Shown one piece after another: positions 8,772 through 17,815 of a stretch of 64,000 nucleotides of DNA. Every line of letters starts with the position of its first letter. Position 1 is the stretch's first letter. The stretch spans positions 62,001 through 126,000 of the forward strand of contig NZ_KB899210.1 of NCBI RefSeq assembly GCF_000378085.1, given 5' to 3'. Made by a program: the position numbers and the translations under genes. A model generated the notes under the pieces. The model saw nothing but the letters and a program-made list of their open reading frames with translations. It was not told where the DNA came from and did no database searches. The stretch comes from Hoylesella loescheii DSM 19665 = JCM 12249 = ATCC 15930. Its GTDB lineage: Bacteria > Bacteroidota > Bacteroidia > Bacteroidales > Bacteroidaceae.

Positions 8772-8856
8772 CACCTTGTAAAACGTGGAGAAAAAGGCCT
8801 TAAATCGAAAGGAAATGGCCTTAGAACGAATATTCAATAAAATCACAATAGATTAG

Positions 8857-11472
8857 ATGGACGAAAATCAAACAATCGATCAAGACAGGATAATCAAGAT
8901 CAATATCGAAGAAGAGATGAAGTCTTCGTACATTGATTATAGTATGTCGGTTATTGTTGCGCGCGCACTTCCTGATGTGCGCGACGGCTTTAAGCCTGTT
9001 CACAGGCGCATTTTGTATGGAATGCTAGGGCTGGGAAATACCAGCGACAAGCCATATAAGAAATGTGCGCGCGTGGTGGGTGATGTTTTGGGTAAGTATC
9101 ACCCACATGGCGACTCCTCGGTTTACGGGGCTTTGGTGCGCTTGGCACAAGATTGGAACATGCGTTACACCTTGGTAGACGGTCAAGGAAACTTCGGAAG
9201 CGTTGATGGAGACTCGGCTGCGGCCATGCGTTACACAGAGTGTAGGCTCTCGAAGTTGGGCGAACGTATCATGGACGACCTTGATAAGGACACCGTTGAT
9301 ATGGACGAGAACTTCGATGCCACGCTGCAAGAGCCTCAGGTGATGCCTACCAAGATACCAAACCTACTCGTTAACGGTGGAAACGGTATCGCTGTGGGTA
9401 TGGCCACTAACATGCCGACCCACAATTTGGCAGAAGTGCTTGATGGTTGTTGTGCTTATATCGACAATCCTGATATCGATACAGAGGGCCTGATGCAATA
9501 TATTAAGGCACCCGACTTCCCCACAGGGGCTTATATCTATGGCTTACAGGGCGTGAAAGACGCCTACGAAACAGGTCGTGGACGTATCGTGTTGCGTGCA
9601 AAGGCCGAAATAGAGAGCGACGAAAGTCACGATAAGATTGTGATTAGCGAAATACCATACGGCGTAAACAAGGCGCAGCTTATCGAAAATATTGCCGACT
9701 TGGTGAAAGAAGGTCGCTTGGAGGGTATATCCAATGCTAACGACGAGTCGGGAAGACAAGGTATGCGTATCGTGGTAGACGTAAAACGCGACGCTAACGC
9801 CAACGTTGTGCTCAACAAGTTGTTTAAGATGACGCAGTTGCAAAGCTCGTTCTCGGTGAACAACATTGCACTGGTGAAGGGTCGTCCACGTTTGCTCACG
9901 CTCAAAGAGTGTGTGAAATACTTCGTGGAGCATCGTCACGACGTTACCATTCGCCGTACCAAGTACGACTTGAAGAAAGCGCAAGAACGTGCGCACATAT
10001 TAGAAGGACTCATCATTGCCTGCGACAACATCGACGAAGTGGTGCAAATCATTCGCAAGAGCGAAACGCCATCTGAGGCACAGCGCAATTTGGAGAAACG
10101 TTTCGAACTCGATGAGCTGCAAAGTAAAGCCATTGTAGACATGCGCTTGTCGCAACTCACGGGCTTGCGTATCGAACAACTGCACGCAGAATATAAAGAA
10201 CTGGAAGAGCTTATTGCTCGATTGCAACTTATTTTGGATGATCCCGAAGAGTGTAAGCGCGTGATGAAGCTCGAATTAGAGGAAGTTAAGGAGAAGTTTG
10301 GTGACGTAAGACGCACTGAGATCATCCCCGACGAACACGAGTTTAATGCCGAAGACTTCTATCCTAACGATCCTGTGGTTATCACCGTTAGCCACCTGGG
10401 CTACATCAAGCGTACTCCGCTGTCCGAGTTTCATGAGCAAGCGCGTGGCGGAGTGGGTAGTAAAGGGGCCAACACGCGAGATAAAGACTTTACGGAGTAC
10501 ATCTATCCGGCCACGATGCACCAAACGATGCTCTTCTTTACGAAGAAAGGTCGCTGCTATTGGTTGAAGTGCTACGAAATTCCTGAAGGTGATAAGACAT
10601 CCAAGGGACGTGCTATACAAAACCTCTTGAACATTGATGCCGACGATTCGGTGAATGCTTTCCTTCGCGTTAAGGGACTCAACGATGTAGATTTCATTAA
10701 GAGCCACTACATCGTGTTTGCTACGAAGAACGGTACAGTGAAGAAAACGAGTCTTGAAGCTTACTCGCGCCCACGTACCAACGGTGTAAACGCCATCACC
10801 ATTGCCGAGGGCGACGAGGTGGTAGATGTTCGTCTGACCAACGGAAAGAACCTGTTGATTATGGCAAACCGTAACGGACGTGCCGTGTACTTTGACGAAA
10901 ACACCGTTAGAACCATGGGAAGAACCGCCACAGGTGTACGTGGTATGCGATTGGATGGTGGTGACGACGCCGTGGTTGGCATGATTGTGGTGAACGATCC
11001 CGAAACCGAAACGGTGATGGTAGTTAGCGAAACGGGCTACGGAAAACGTTCGTTCGTGGCCGATTATCGTAAAACCAACCGTGGCGGAAAGGGTGTAAAG
11101 ACCCTCAACATCACCGATAAGACGGGTAAGTTGGTGGCAATTAAGAACGTTACCGACGACAACGACCTCATGATTATCAACAAGAGTGGTATCGCCATCA
11201 GGTTGGCCGTGGCCAATTTCCGTGTTATGGGACGTGCCACACAAGGTGTTCGACTCATCAACCTGAGCAAGAAAAACGACGTGATTGCCAGTGTTTGTAA
11301 GGTGAAGACATCCGATAAGGAAGCCGAACTGAATGAAAATGATGAGGAAAATCCCAATAACGGGGTGATGCCTACTGATGAACAAGGCGTGGCAAACGCC
11401 ACCAACGAAACCCAAATTGAAGGCAACGAAGCCAACGATGGGGTAGAAGGGGAGGCTGATGCCACAGAATAA
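8857..11472 (+). CDS. gyrA: DNA gyrase subunit A
   Basis: 871 residues. The winged-helix breakage-reunion domain carries the catalytic tyrosine in AAAMRYTE (Y126). The quinolone-resistance region reads [20 protein letters not shown] (81-100): the position equivalent to E. coli S83 is serine (S87), while that equivalent to D87 is glycine (G91). The C-terminal beta-pinwheel has a GyrA-box variant QARGGVG, which supports gyrase rather than topoisomerase IV, and the protein ends in an acidic tail. GyrA with GyrB introduces negative supercoils. The ATG at 8857 gives the expected N-terminus. The 3' end may overlap a small peptide gene and is followed by a TPR gene. Confidence 0.97.
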   Translation: MDENQTIDQDRIIKINIEEEMKSSYIDYSMSVIVARALPDVRDGFKPVHRRILYGMLGLGNTSDKPYKKCARVVGDVLGKYHPHGDSSVYGALVRLAQDWNMRYTLVDGQGNFGSVDGDSAAAMRYTECRLSKLGERIMDDLDKDTVDMDENFDATLQEPQVMPTKIPNLLVNGGNGIAVGMATNMPTHNLAEVLDGCCAYIDNPDIDTEGLMQYIKAPDFPTGAYIYGLQGVKDAYETGRGRIVLRAKAEIESDESHDKIVISEIPYGVNKAQLIENIADLVKEGRLEGISNANDESGRQGMRIVVDVKRDANANVVLNKLFKMTQLQSSFSVNNIALVKGRPRLLTLKECVKYFVEHRHDVTIRRTKYDLKKAQERAHILEGLIIACDNIDEVVQIIRKSETPSEAQRNLEKRFELDELQSKAIVDMRLSQLTGLRIEQLHAEYKELEELIARLQLILDDPEECKRVMKLELEEVKEKFGDVRRTEIIPDEHEFNAEDFYPNDPVVITVSHLGYIKRTPLSEFHEQARGGVGSKGANTRDKDFTEYIYPATMHQTMLFFTKKGRCYWLKCYEIPEGDKTSKGRAIQNLLNIDADDSVNAFLRVKGLNDVDFIKSHYIVFATKNGTVKKTSLEAYSRPRTNGVNAITIAEGDEVVDVRLTNGKNLLIMANRNGRAVYFDENTVRTMGRTATGVRGMRLDGGDDAVVGMIVVNDPETETVMVVSETGYGKRSFVADYRKTNRGGKGVKTLNITDKTGKLVAIKNVTDDNDLMIINKSGIAIRLAVANFRVMGRATQGVRLINLSKKNDVIASVCKVKTSDKEAELNENDEENPNNGVMPTDEQGVANATNETQIEGNEANDGVEGEADATE

Positions 11473-11563
11473 GGCTTTGATATGGCTGGTTGGTGTAGGT
11501 CTGTTTGTAGCTCTCATGCAGCAAACGCTGCACCAACGCGCCAAAAAGCTGGCCTACTGGTAG
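11459..11563 (+). CDS. Possible 34-residue membrane peptide overlapping the gyrA 3' end
   Basis: ATG 11459 opens a 34-codon frame inside the last codons of gyrA and stops at 11561-11563. It encodes one hydrophobic segment ([15 protein letters not shown]) flanked by polar residues, with a basic HQRAKK stretch near the end. A strong purine run, GGGGAGG, ends 5 nt before the ATG, unusual in Bacteroidota, where such sites are seldom strong. It may be translationally coupled to gyrA. A chance frame cannot be excluded. Confidence 0.4.
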   Translation: MPQNKALIWLVGVGLFVALMQQTLHQRAKKLAYW

Positions 11564-11676
11564 GTTTAGAACATGCCACAATACAACCAAGGCTGTGGCA
11601 AATGGGAATTTAAAACGCCCGTTTCGCCTCGCCAGAATAGAGATAGACTATCATTAAATCTTAAAAAGTTACAGTT

Positions 11677-12903
11677 ATGAGAAAAATTATGATGTTCGCC
11701 TTGATGCTTGCAGCATCGCCTGTGGCGTTCGCCCAAGATGCCGTTAAAGAGGTGTTGAAGGCCAAAAACTATGCCGATGCGCAAGCGTTGGTAAAGGCCA
11801 ACCTCTCTAGCATGAGCGATGCTGACAAGGCTAAGGCCTATAACAAGCTTGTTGATCTCTCGTTCGAGAAGATAAATAAGGAGCAGAGCGTTATCACCGC
11901 CAATCAAATGGCAGAGCAATTGAAGCAAGGAAAGGTAGAGGCTTACGATACGTTGGGCTTTTACAATGCACTTGCCAATGCGCTCACTAATGCTCTTGAG
12001 TGTGAGAAGTACGACCAAATGCCCAACGAAAAGGGAAAGGTTAAGCCCAAGTTCCATACTTCTAACCAAAACCGTTTGTACAACTTGCGCGTCTATCTGG
12101 TAAATGCCGGACAAGAGGCTGCACAGAAAAACAACAGTGCAGACGTGTTGAAGTACTGGGGATTGTACACCGCTACGGCCGACACGCCCCTCTTTGCCGA
12201 CATGGCTAGCAAGCAACCCGACCAATATGTTGGTCAGGTAGCAGGCTTCGCTGCACGTTATGCCATCCAGGATAAGGACTATGCTGCTGCCGACAAGTAT
12301 CTAGACGTTGCCTTGAAGCATTCTGGCGACAACAAGGAAGACTATAAGGATGCGCTAAGCTTGAAGTTCTATGTTGCTCAACAGCAGCTCAAAACCAAGG
12401 AAGACTCGGTAGCTTATGTTAACAAGCTGAAAGAGTATTATGCCAAAGATCGTTCTAACGACATGATTATGGGTACGTTGGCCAACATGTACACCAGCAT
12501 GAACATGAAGGACGACATGAAGAAGCTCATCGACGAGCGTCTGGCTGCCGACCCCAACAGCTCTATGGCATGGACTTTGAAAGGTCAAGCCGAGATGAAC
12601 GCCAACCAATGGGATGATGCCATCGCTTCGTTTAAGAAGGTGATTGGCGTAGATGCCAAGAATGTTATCGTGCTTACCTACCTCGGTTTCTGCATCAACT
12701 CGAAGGCTGCTGCCATAAACAACGATGTACCTGCACAAAAGGCACTTTATAAAGAGTCGATGGGCTACTTGGAGCAAGCCAAGGAATTAGACCCCAATCG
12801 TGAAAAAGCCAATTGGAGCTACCCCCTCTATCAGTGCTATTATGTTAACTATGGCGCTGCCGACCAACGCACAAAAGACCTCGAATCGTTACTTAACAAG
12901 TAA
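11677..12903 (+). CDS. Secreted tetratricopeptide-repeat protein
   Basis: 408 residues with a cleavable signal peptide (MRKIMMFALMLAASPVAFA, then QD). The mature part is alpha-helical with TPR-type repeats, clearest at about 295-330 (ADPNSSMAWTLKGQAEMNAN) and 355-375, plus an Asp/Lys/Ala-rich N-terminal region. No catalytic motif is seen, so a periplasmic scaffolding role is inferred. It lies about 200 bp after gyrA and ends at a strong hairpin. The next gene but one is a related TPR protein of similar size. Confidence 0.8.
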   Translation: MRKIMMFALMLAASPVAFAQDAVKEVLKAKNYADAQALVKANLSSMSDADKAKAYNKLVDLSFEKINKEQSVITANQMAEQLKQGKVEAYDTLGFYNALANALTNALECEKYDQMPNEKGKVKPKFHTSNQNRLYNLRVYLVNAGQEAAQKNNSADVLKYWGLYTATADTPLFADMASKQPDQYVGQVAGFAARYAIQDKDYAAADKYLDVALKHSGDNKEDYKDALSLKFYVAQQQLKTKEDSVAYVNKLKEYYAKDRSNDMIMGTLANMYTSMNMKDDMKKLIDERLAADPNSSMAWTLKGQAEMNANQWDDAIASFKKVIGVDAKNVIVLTYLGFCINSKAAAINNDVPAQKALYKESMGYLEQAKELDPNREKANWSYPLYQCYYVNYGAADQRTKDLESLLNK

Positions 12904-12920
12904 TAAGAAATAGTATGAAA

Positions 12921-12962
12921 AAGCACAGAACCACGGCCTTGCGCCTTTGGTTCTGTGCTTTA
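12921..12962 (+). terminator. Intrinsic terminator after the first TPR gene
   Basis: AAGCACAGAACCA (12921-12933) pairs perfectly with TGGTTCTGTGCTT (12948-12960). A 13-bp stem; the T-run is short. Confidence 0.8.
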
Positions 12963-13261
12963 CTATGTCTATGTAGCCCGTGTCGTTTGCTTTGCGGTGT
13001 GGCAAATGTGATGTGGGTATGTTTCCAAAGGGAAAATAAAGGTTTTCGGATAACAAACCGCAGGCGACATTCTACGCGTCAGACACAAATGTATAGTGTC
13101 GCCTTGTAGTGAAGAAAGATAGTGAAAAGCGTATGCTTGGCAGCAAAAAGAAGCAATTGGGGGTATAAAAGAGTTATGACATTCCACCTCTTGCACCAGC
13201 CATTTCCACGCTTATACACCCGCCAGTCAATTCCGAACTGGCGTAAAATAAAATTATCGGC

Positions 13262-14467
13262 ATGAACAGACTTTACTTTATATTGTTGTTATCGTTTTTC
13301 GCTTTGGCCAGTTCCGCTTCGTTAAAAAAGGACTTGGCACAGGTGAAAGCGTCCCTAAAAACAGGGAAAGAGTTAGACAAGGCCGAACGCATCATGAACG
13401 ATGTGCTCGCCCAGCCCGACAATCGAAAAGACGTGAAGACATGGTTGCTGCTTTTCGATGTTATCAAAAAGAAATACGATCAGGGTAACGAAAGGCTTTA
13501 TTTACAGCAGTCGGCCGACACCGTTACCATGTACGACCTTACCAAGAAGATGTGCTTAACGCTCAAAAGCATCGATTCGGTAGAGGTGATCAATGCCAAT
13601 GGCGACGCAAGTAGACTAAAATATCGCAAGAAACACGCAGAAGCGTTGTTCACTTATAAGCCCAACCTCTTCTTTGGAGGTACTTATTTTATGAGCAAGA
13701 AGATGTACGACAAGGCCTACGACTTCTTTTCGCTCTACATCGATTGTGCCCAAATGCCTATCTTTACGGGCTACGACATCCTCAATTCCGATACCAAACT
13801 GCCGCGTGCAGCATTCTTCTCGGTGTTTTGCGGTTATAAGTTGCACGCGCCCGAATTGGCCTTGCGCTATCTTCCTTTGGCCGAAAAGGACAAGGAACGC
13901 CACGAATACCTCTTGCAATACCTTGCCGACGTGTATCTGTCGCAGAACAAGACCGATAAGTATATGGCCATATTGAAGGAGGGTTTTCAAGATTATCCCA
14001 CGCAAACATACTTCTATACGCGCCTTATCGAGCACTATTCAAAAAATAATAACTGGGCTTCGGCCAATGAGTATATAGACCAGGCCTTGACAGCCATGCC
14101 CGAACATCTTTGGTTGCGTGTGGCAAAGAGCACTATTCTTTTAAATCTTGGTCGCTACGATGCCTGTATTGCCCTCTGCGATAGCATCATTGCCAGTCAT
14201 AAAGACCTGCCCGAAGTGTATCTCAATGCAGGTTTGGCCTACTTTAATCGTGCTGTTGAAGCAGAGAAAACGGCCAAAACGTCGCGCGACTTGAGAAAGA
14301 AAGTGGCGACAAGTTACCGCAGTGCGCTGCCTTATATGGAGCAATACCGTCGCCTTGAACCCAAAGACGAATGTCGATGGCTATTGCCGCTTTATACCAT
14401 TTACCTCAACCTGAACATGGGTAAAGAGTTTGAAGAAATGGATAAGCTGATGAAAGCAGCTAAATAG
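13262..14467 (+). CDS. Secreted tetratricopeptide-repeat protein, second copy type
   Basis: 401 residues with an N-terminal signal peptide (MNRLYFILLLSFFALASSAS). Helical repeats extend over the whole mature part; TPR-like units are visible near 205-240 (a YLADVYLSQNKTDK stretch) and 245-330 (LWLRVAKSTILLNLGRYDAC). It has the same overall plan and length as the gene at 11677, including a final segment with (E/D)PxxE/D and a WLLPLYTIYLN or WSYPLYQCYYVN motif, so the two look like distant paralogues. Function unknown; probably periplasmic. The 3' end runs into a long word-repeat region. Confidence 0.8.
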   Translation: MNRLYFILLLSFFALASSASLKKDLAQVKASLKTGKELDKAERIMNDVLAQPDNRKDVKTWLLLFDVIKKKYDQGNERLYLQQSADTVTMYDLTKKMCLTLKSIDSVEVINANGDASRLKYRKKHAEALFTYKPNLFFGGTYFMSKKMYDKAYDFFSLYIDCAQMPIFTGYDILNSDTKLPRAAFFSVFCGYKLHAPELALRYLPLAEKDKERHEYLLQYLADVYLSQNKTDKYMAILKEGFQDYPTQTYFYTRLIEHYSKNNNWASANEYIDQALTAMPEHLWLRVAKSTILLNLGRYDACIALCDSIIASHKDLPEVYLNAGLAYFNRAVEAEKTAKTSRDLRKKVATSYRSALPYMEQYRRLEPKDECRWLLPLYTIYLNLNMGKEFEEMDKLMKAAK

Positions 14468-14872
14468 AGTGTGGTTAGTTTGTGAGTTTATAAGTTTTTG
14501 AGTTTATGAGTTGAGAGTTTTTGAGTTTATAAGTTGATAAGTTTTTGAGTTAAGAGCTGGTGAGTTTATTAGTTAATAAGTTGTTAGGCTGATTGATGGG
14601 ACAACAATAAAACCAGGAACTTATAAACTCGAAAGCTCACAACTCATACACTTACGAACTCATAAGCCCAAAAACTCAACTTATCAACTCAAAAACTCAA
14701 AAGCTCACAACTCATAAACTTACGAACTCATAAGCCCAAAACTCAACTTATCAACTCAGAAACTCAAAGCTCATAAACTCACAACTCACGAACTTATAAA
14801 CTCAAAACAAACCAACTGATCAACTCATAAACCCAAAAACTTACGAACTCATAAACTCAAAAACTCATAACG
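14468..14872. repeat. 400-bp array of short AACTCATAAACTT-like words
   Basis: The left part (14468-14580) is written in GAGTTTATAAGTT words; the right part (14618-14870) in the complementary AACTTATAAACTC words, so the two arms could pair as a very large imperfect hairpin. Within the right arm a block of about 68 bp (14633-14700) is tandemly duplicated at 14701-14767 with a few changes. Words are 7-13 bp and drift in spacing, unlike the strict 22-bp ladders. No gene is present. It sits between two plus-strand genes. Confidence 0.85.
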
Positions 14873-16198
14873 ATGAACAAGATAGACTTGGCGAAAGCCT
14901 TCCGTAAGCTAGGCGTTGAAAGCCTTAACGATATGCAAAAGGCTACGGCCCAAGCCATGAAGGCAGGTAAGGGCGATGTGGTTGTGCTCTCGCCTACGGG
15001 CACAGGCAAGACGCTTGCTTACCTCTTACCCTTGGCCGAGATGATAAACCCCGACAACGACAATGTTCAGGCCGTGGTAATTGTGCCCGGTCGCGAACTG
15101 GCTTTGCAGTCGCAGCAGGTCTTGGCTGATGTTGGGGCAGTGCGTGGCATGGCTTGCTATGGAGGACGAACGGCAATGGAAGAGCATCGCGCTTTGAAGC
15201 AGCTTCGTCCGCAGGTGGTTTTCGCCACGCCTGGACGTCTGAACGACCACCTTGCAAAGGGCAATATCTCTGCCGCCGATGTGCGTTTGCTGGTTATCGA
15301 CGAGTTCGACAAATGCCTCGACATGGGCTTCGAGAACGAAATGCGAACGGCTTTGGCCTCCCTTTCGTATGTGCAAAGGCGAGTGTTGCTATCGGCAACC
15401 AATTCGCCACGTATCCCCTTGTTTGTGGAGCATGCCAAGTTAGAGCGCATCGACTTTGTTGACGAGGCCGAAAAGGTGAAAGAACGCATAGCTGTTTACG
15501 AAGTGAAAAGCGACTCGAAAGATAAACTTGCCACCCTTCATCGCCTTTTGTTAGCGTTTAATGGCGAAAGCACCATCGTCTTTCTCAACCATCGCGAGAG
15601 CGTGGAGCGTACCAATGCCTTCTTGCTTGAACAGGGATTTGTTACCAGTCTTTTTCACGGTGGTCTAGAGCAAGATGCCCGCGAGGCTGCACTTTACCGC
15701 TTTGCCAATGGTAGTGCCAATGTGCTTGTATGCACCGATTTGGCTTCGCGTGGTCTGGATATTAATGATGTACGCCACATTGTGCATTATCATCTACCCG
15801 AAACAGCCGATGCCTACACCCATCGCATTGGGCGAACGGCCCGTTGGGACAAGCAGGGTAACGGCTATTTTATCCTTTCGGCCAACGAGCGAACACCCGA
15901 ATACGTAGACAGCGAGGTACAACCTTTCGACCTTCCCACCACTTCGGGCAGTGCACAAATGCCGCGAATGGCCACCTTATATATAGGTAAAGGCAAGAAA
16001 GATAAGATTAGCAAAGGCGACATATTGGGCTTTCTCTGTAAGAAAGGCCACCTCAATAACGATGATATCGGCCGTATCGACGTAAAGGAACGTTATGCCT
16101 ACGTGGCCGTTAGTCGCAATAAGGTAAAGCGTTTGCTTGCCGATGTAGCAGGTGAAAAGATTAAGGGGGTAAAGACGATTGTAGAAGAGGTGAAGTAG
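14873..16198 (+). CDS. DEAD-box RNA helicase, DbpA-like
   Basis: 441 residues. Helicase motifs in order: Walker A SPTGTGKT (40-47), PGRELA (72-77), ATPGR (118-122), motif II DEFD (143-146, a variant of DEAD), SAT (174-176), and HRIGRTAR (317-324). The C-terminal ~75 residues (from about 365, RMATLYIGKGKKDKISKGDI) match a DbpA-type RNA-binding domain, which in E. coli DbpA targets 23S rRNA hairpin 92. A role in large-subunit assembly is therefore inferred. The start ATG at 14873 directly follows the word-repeat array, so any promoter must lie inside or before that array. Confidence 0.9.
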   Translation: MNKIDLAKAFRKLGVESLNDMQKATAQAMKAGKGDVVVLSPTGTGKTLAYLLPLAEMINPDNDNVQAVVIVPGRELALQSQQVLADVGAVRGMACYGGRTAMEEHRALKQLRPQVVFATPGRLNDHLAKGNISAADVRLLVIDEFDKCLDMGFENEMRTALASLSYVQRRVLLSATNSPRIPLFVEHAKLERIDFVDEAEKVKERIAVYEVKSDSKDKLATLHRLLLAFNGESTIVFLNHRESVERTNAFLLEQGFVTSLFHGGLEQDAREAALYRFANGSANVLVCTDLASRGLDINDVRHIVHYHLPETADAYTHRIGRTARWDKQGNGYFILSANERTPEYVDSEVQPFDLPTTSGSAQMPRMATLYIGKGKKDKISKGDILGFLCKKGHLNNDDIGRIDVKERYAYVAVSRNKVKRLLADVAGEKIKGVKTIVEEVK

Positions 16199-16337
16199 TC
16201 AGCTTCAATTGGCCTACGCCAGTCTCTTCATTGATATACACTCCTTAATATAATACGCGTACGCGTAAGTGTGAATATATTAAAAAACATCTTTTTGCTA
16301 AGCGGTAGTTGTGTTTATCGCCTTGTAGAGGTTTACG

Positions 16338-16921
16338 TGCGTTCGGGATGAAACACAATAGTTATGCCGACTGTCGCGTAGAGCTAGCAGGCGAGATAGC
16401 CATTTCTTTACCTGCCCTGTCTTGTTTAAAGGGCATAGTGTCTCATCCCGAACTCGCCAATTAGCTATTTCGTCGTTCGCATTTTCATAGTTCCGAAAAT
16501 ACGCTTGCTAAGCCCTGATGATGCAATATTTGATTAACCGCCGTGTAAAATATGTTTTGGACTCCTGTTCCATGTTATCCGGAATGCTGTTCCAGTTGAA
16601 TTGGAATGCTGTTCCAACTTATCTGGAACAGGAGTCCATCTTAGCTGTAACAAGGCTGGAGCTTAAAAAGCTCACTACAAGAGCTTATCGGGTGGAGGAT
16701 GAAAGATGGCGTTTGGAGGTGGAAAGGGCGAGTTGATGGTGGTGATAGGCTGTGGAATGAACAGCCTAGATAGTGCCAAACTAGCATCAAACGTTACGTG
16801 AATTCGGGATAAGGTACGATGCTTTTTTGAGCAGGATTAGATAAAAAACGAATGGTTTTCTCACCAATTAACGCCACGCGGTAGTTCACATAGCGATTGT
16901 GTTTTATCCTGAACTCGCGTA
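16338..16921 (+). mobile_element. Non-autonomous repeat element, copy 1, with ~117-bp terminal inverted repeats
   Basis: The left end module (16341-16456) and the right end module (16801-16919) are related in inverted orientation: both start GTTCRGGATRAAACACAAT at the outer edge. Each module is itself bounded by GTTCGGGAT and ATCCCGAAC-type ends. The centre carries the 22-bp ladder (16558-16655), a GAGCTTAAAAAGCTC palindrome (16659-16673) and a GGCTGT/ACAGCC hairpin (16747-16766). No transposase is present. The outer flanks AGAGGTTT and AGAGGCTG could be a degraded target duplication. A second copy lies inverted at 48402-48880. Confidence 0.75.
16558..16655 (+). repeat. 22-bp ladder repeat B (inside element copy 1)
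   Basis: Units begin at 16558, 16580, 16602, 16624 and 16646. Unit 1 TGGACTCCTGTTCCA and unit 4 TGGAACAGGAGTCCA are exact reverse complements; units 2 and 3 are near-identical direct copies (GGAATGCTGTTCCA). The fifth, partial unit begins TGTAACA, as in ladders A, C and D. Confidence 0.9.
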
Positions 16922-17018
16922 GAGGCTGGGTTTGGCTGCATCCCATTTTATCTATCGCAACCCATTATCAGTGCTTTGTTAATCAACTTTTTATGCATTC
17001 GGTCGGCACCAGATAATA

Positions 17019-17090
17019 TATAACCCTGTTACACATAAGGTGTAACAGGGTTACATGTTATATAGAATAGGATTACGTCTAAGTGATAAC
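17019..17090. repeat. 22-bp ladder repeat E, GTTACA variant
   Basis: Units begin at 17019, 17041, 17063 and 17085. TATAACCCTGTTACA (unit 1) and TGTAACAGGGTTACA (unit 2) pair with one mismatch. GTTACA replaces the GTTCCA of the other ladders. It lies between the element and the rhodanese gene. Confidence 0.75.
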
Positions 17091-17162
17091 ACGCCCAAAG
17101 ACGTTAAAGCACTTTTCAATCCCATTTTAAACGTCTGTCGTTATGTTATCAGTTGGGGATGA

Positions 17163-17182
17163 AAAGGCCATAAATGGCCACT
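17163..17182 (-). terminator. Weak terminator of the rhodanese gene
   Basis: Minus strand GTGGCCATTTATGGCC followed by TTTTC, abutting the rhodanese stop codon. Short 5-6 bp stem. Confidence 0.4.
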
Positions 17183-17601
17183 TACCTAACCGTTTCTTTA
17201 CGCTTGGCAATCCATGCCATGATGCCACCTTCTAGGTTTATCACCTGATAACCCTTTGCACTTAGCTGTTTGGCAGCTGTTGCGCTACGCCTTCCACTAC
17301 GGCAATACACGGCCACGGGGCGTTCTTTTTGTAGCTTGCTTTCGGCATCGGCCAAGAAGTTAGGACTGAAAACGTCTACCTGAATAGCTCCTTTGATGTG
17401 ACTCTCTGCAAACTCTTCGTGAGTGCGAACGTCTAATATTTGTGCAGAATCGTTTTTAATGGCTTGTTCGAAGCCGTCAACGTCTACGTTAGTGTATTGG
17501 CTTTGTGCGCACGCACCGAATATTGTACTCCAAATTGACATAAAAATAAATGTGATTTTTTTAATTCTTGATGTTTTAACCGATTGGTTCTGTTGATTCA
17601 T
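17182..17601 (-). CDS. Rhodanese-like lipoprotein
   Basis: 139 residues. A hydrophobic N-terminus ends in a lipobox (IFGAC), predicting a periplasmic lipoprotein. One rhodanese domain follows: LDVRTHEEFAESHIKGA (56-72) and active-site loop VYCRSGRRS with the sulfur-carrying cysteine, then GYQVINLEGGIMAW. Single-domain rhodaneses carry sulfane sulfur or act as thiol relays; the substrate is not known. It is adjacent to, and on the same strand as, a TlpA-like thiol-disulfide protein 214 bp upstream, which suggests periplasmic redox chemistry. ATG 17601 is chosen because it gives a full signal peptide. Confidence 0.88.
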   Translation of the reverse strand: MNQQNQSVKTSRIKKITFIFMSIWSTIFGACAQSQYTNVDVDGFEQAIKNDSAQILDVRTHEEFAESHIKGAIQVDVFSPNFLADAESKLQKERPVAVYCRSGRRSATAAKQLSAKGYQVINLEGGIMAWIAKRKETVR

Positions 17602-17815
17602 TATTAATACCTTTTAAAATGTTTGGCCTTGATGTTTGTTTGCAGACGCATGCAGAGCGGGGGCGCTGGCTGTTGATGCTCGTCCCGTTTTAAGTTCTGC
17701 GTTATAGTGATTGCAAATGGTTTTAAGGCTTGTTTTGTTGTTTTTTCCAGTTCTCAAGTCAGCAAGTCGACATGTTGAGAAGGGTTTTTAACCCGCTTTT
17801 GTGCTGGTCTGTTGC

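Larger units (their letters stand above)
8474..8856. other. 383-bp gyrA upstream region
   Basis: Contains the phased repeat F (8504-8640) and a gyrA promoter candidate (8764-8771). No gene is supported; the small open frames here run across the repeat. Confidence 0.6.
16199..17181. other. 980-bp gene-poor region with a repeat element and a separate ladder
   Basis: Holds the ~580-bp element (16338-16921) and ladder E (17019-17090). A 72-codon frame at 16518-16736 runs through the ladder and is judged an incidental product of the repeat. Confidence 0.7.

Noticed and set aside
10276..11544. 422-codon open frame on the minus strand inside gyrA
   Set aside because: It is antisense to a clear gyrA and has no recognisable family; long antisense frames are common in such codon-biased genes.
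12915..13109. 64-codon frame after the first TPR gene
   Set aside because: Starts inside the terminator hairpin and lacks a plausible product.
16518..16736. 72-codon frame in element copy 1, with a similar 75-codon frame in copy 2 (48576-48803)
   Set aside because: Both run through the 22-bp ladder, whose step is not a multiple of three, and similarity is explained by DNA repeat identity. No ribosome site or start context supports them.
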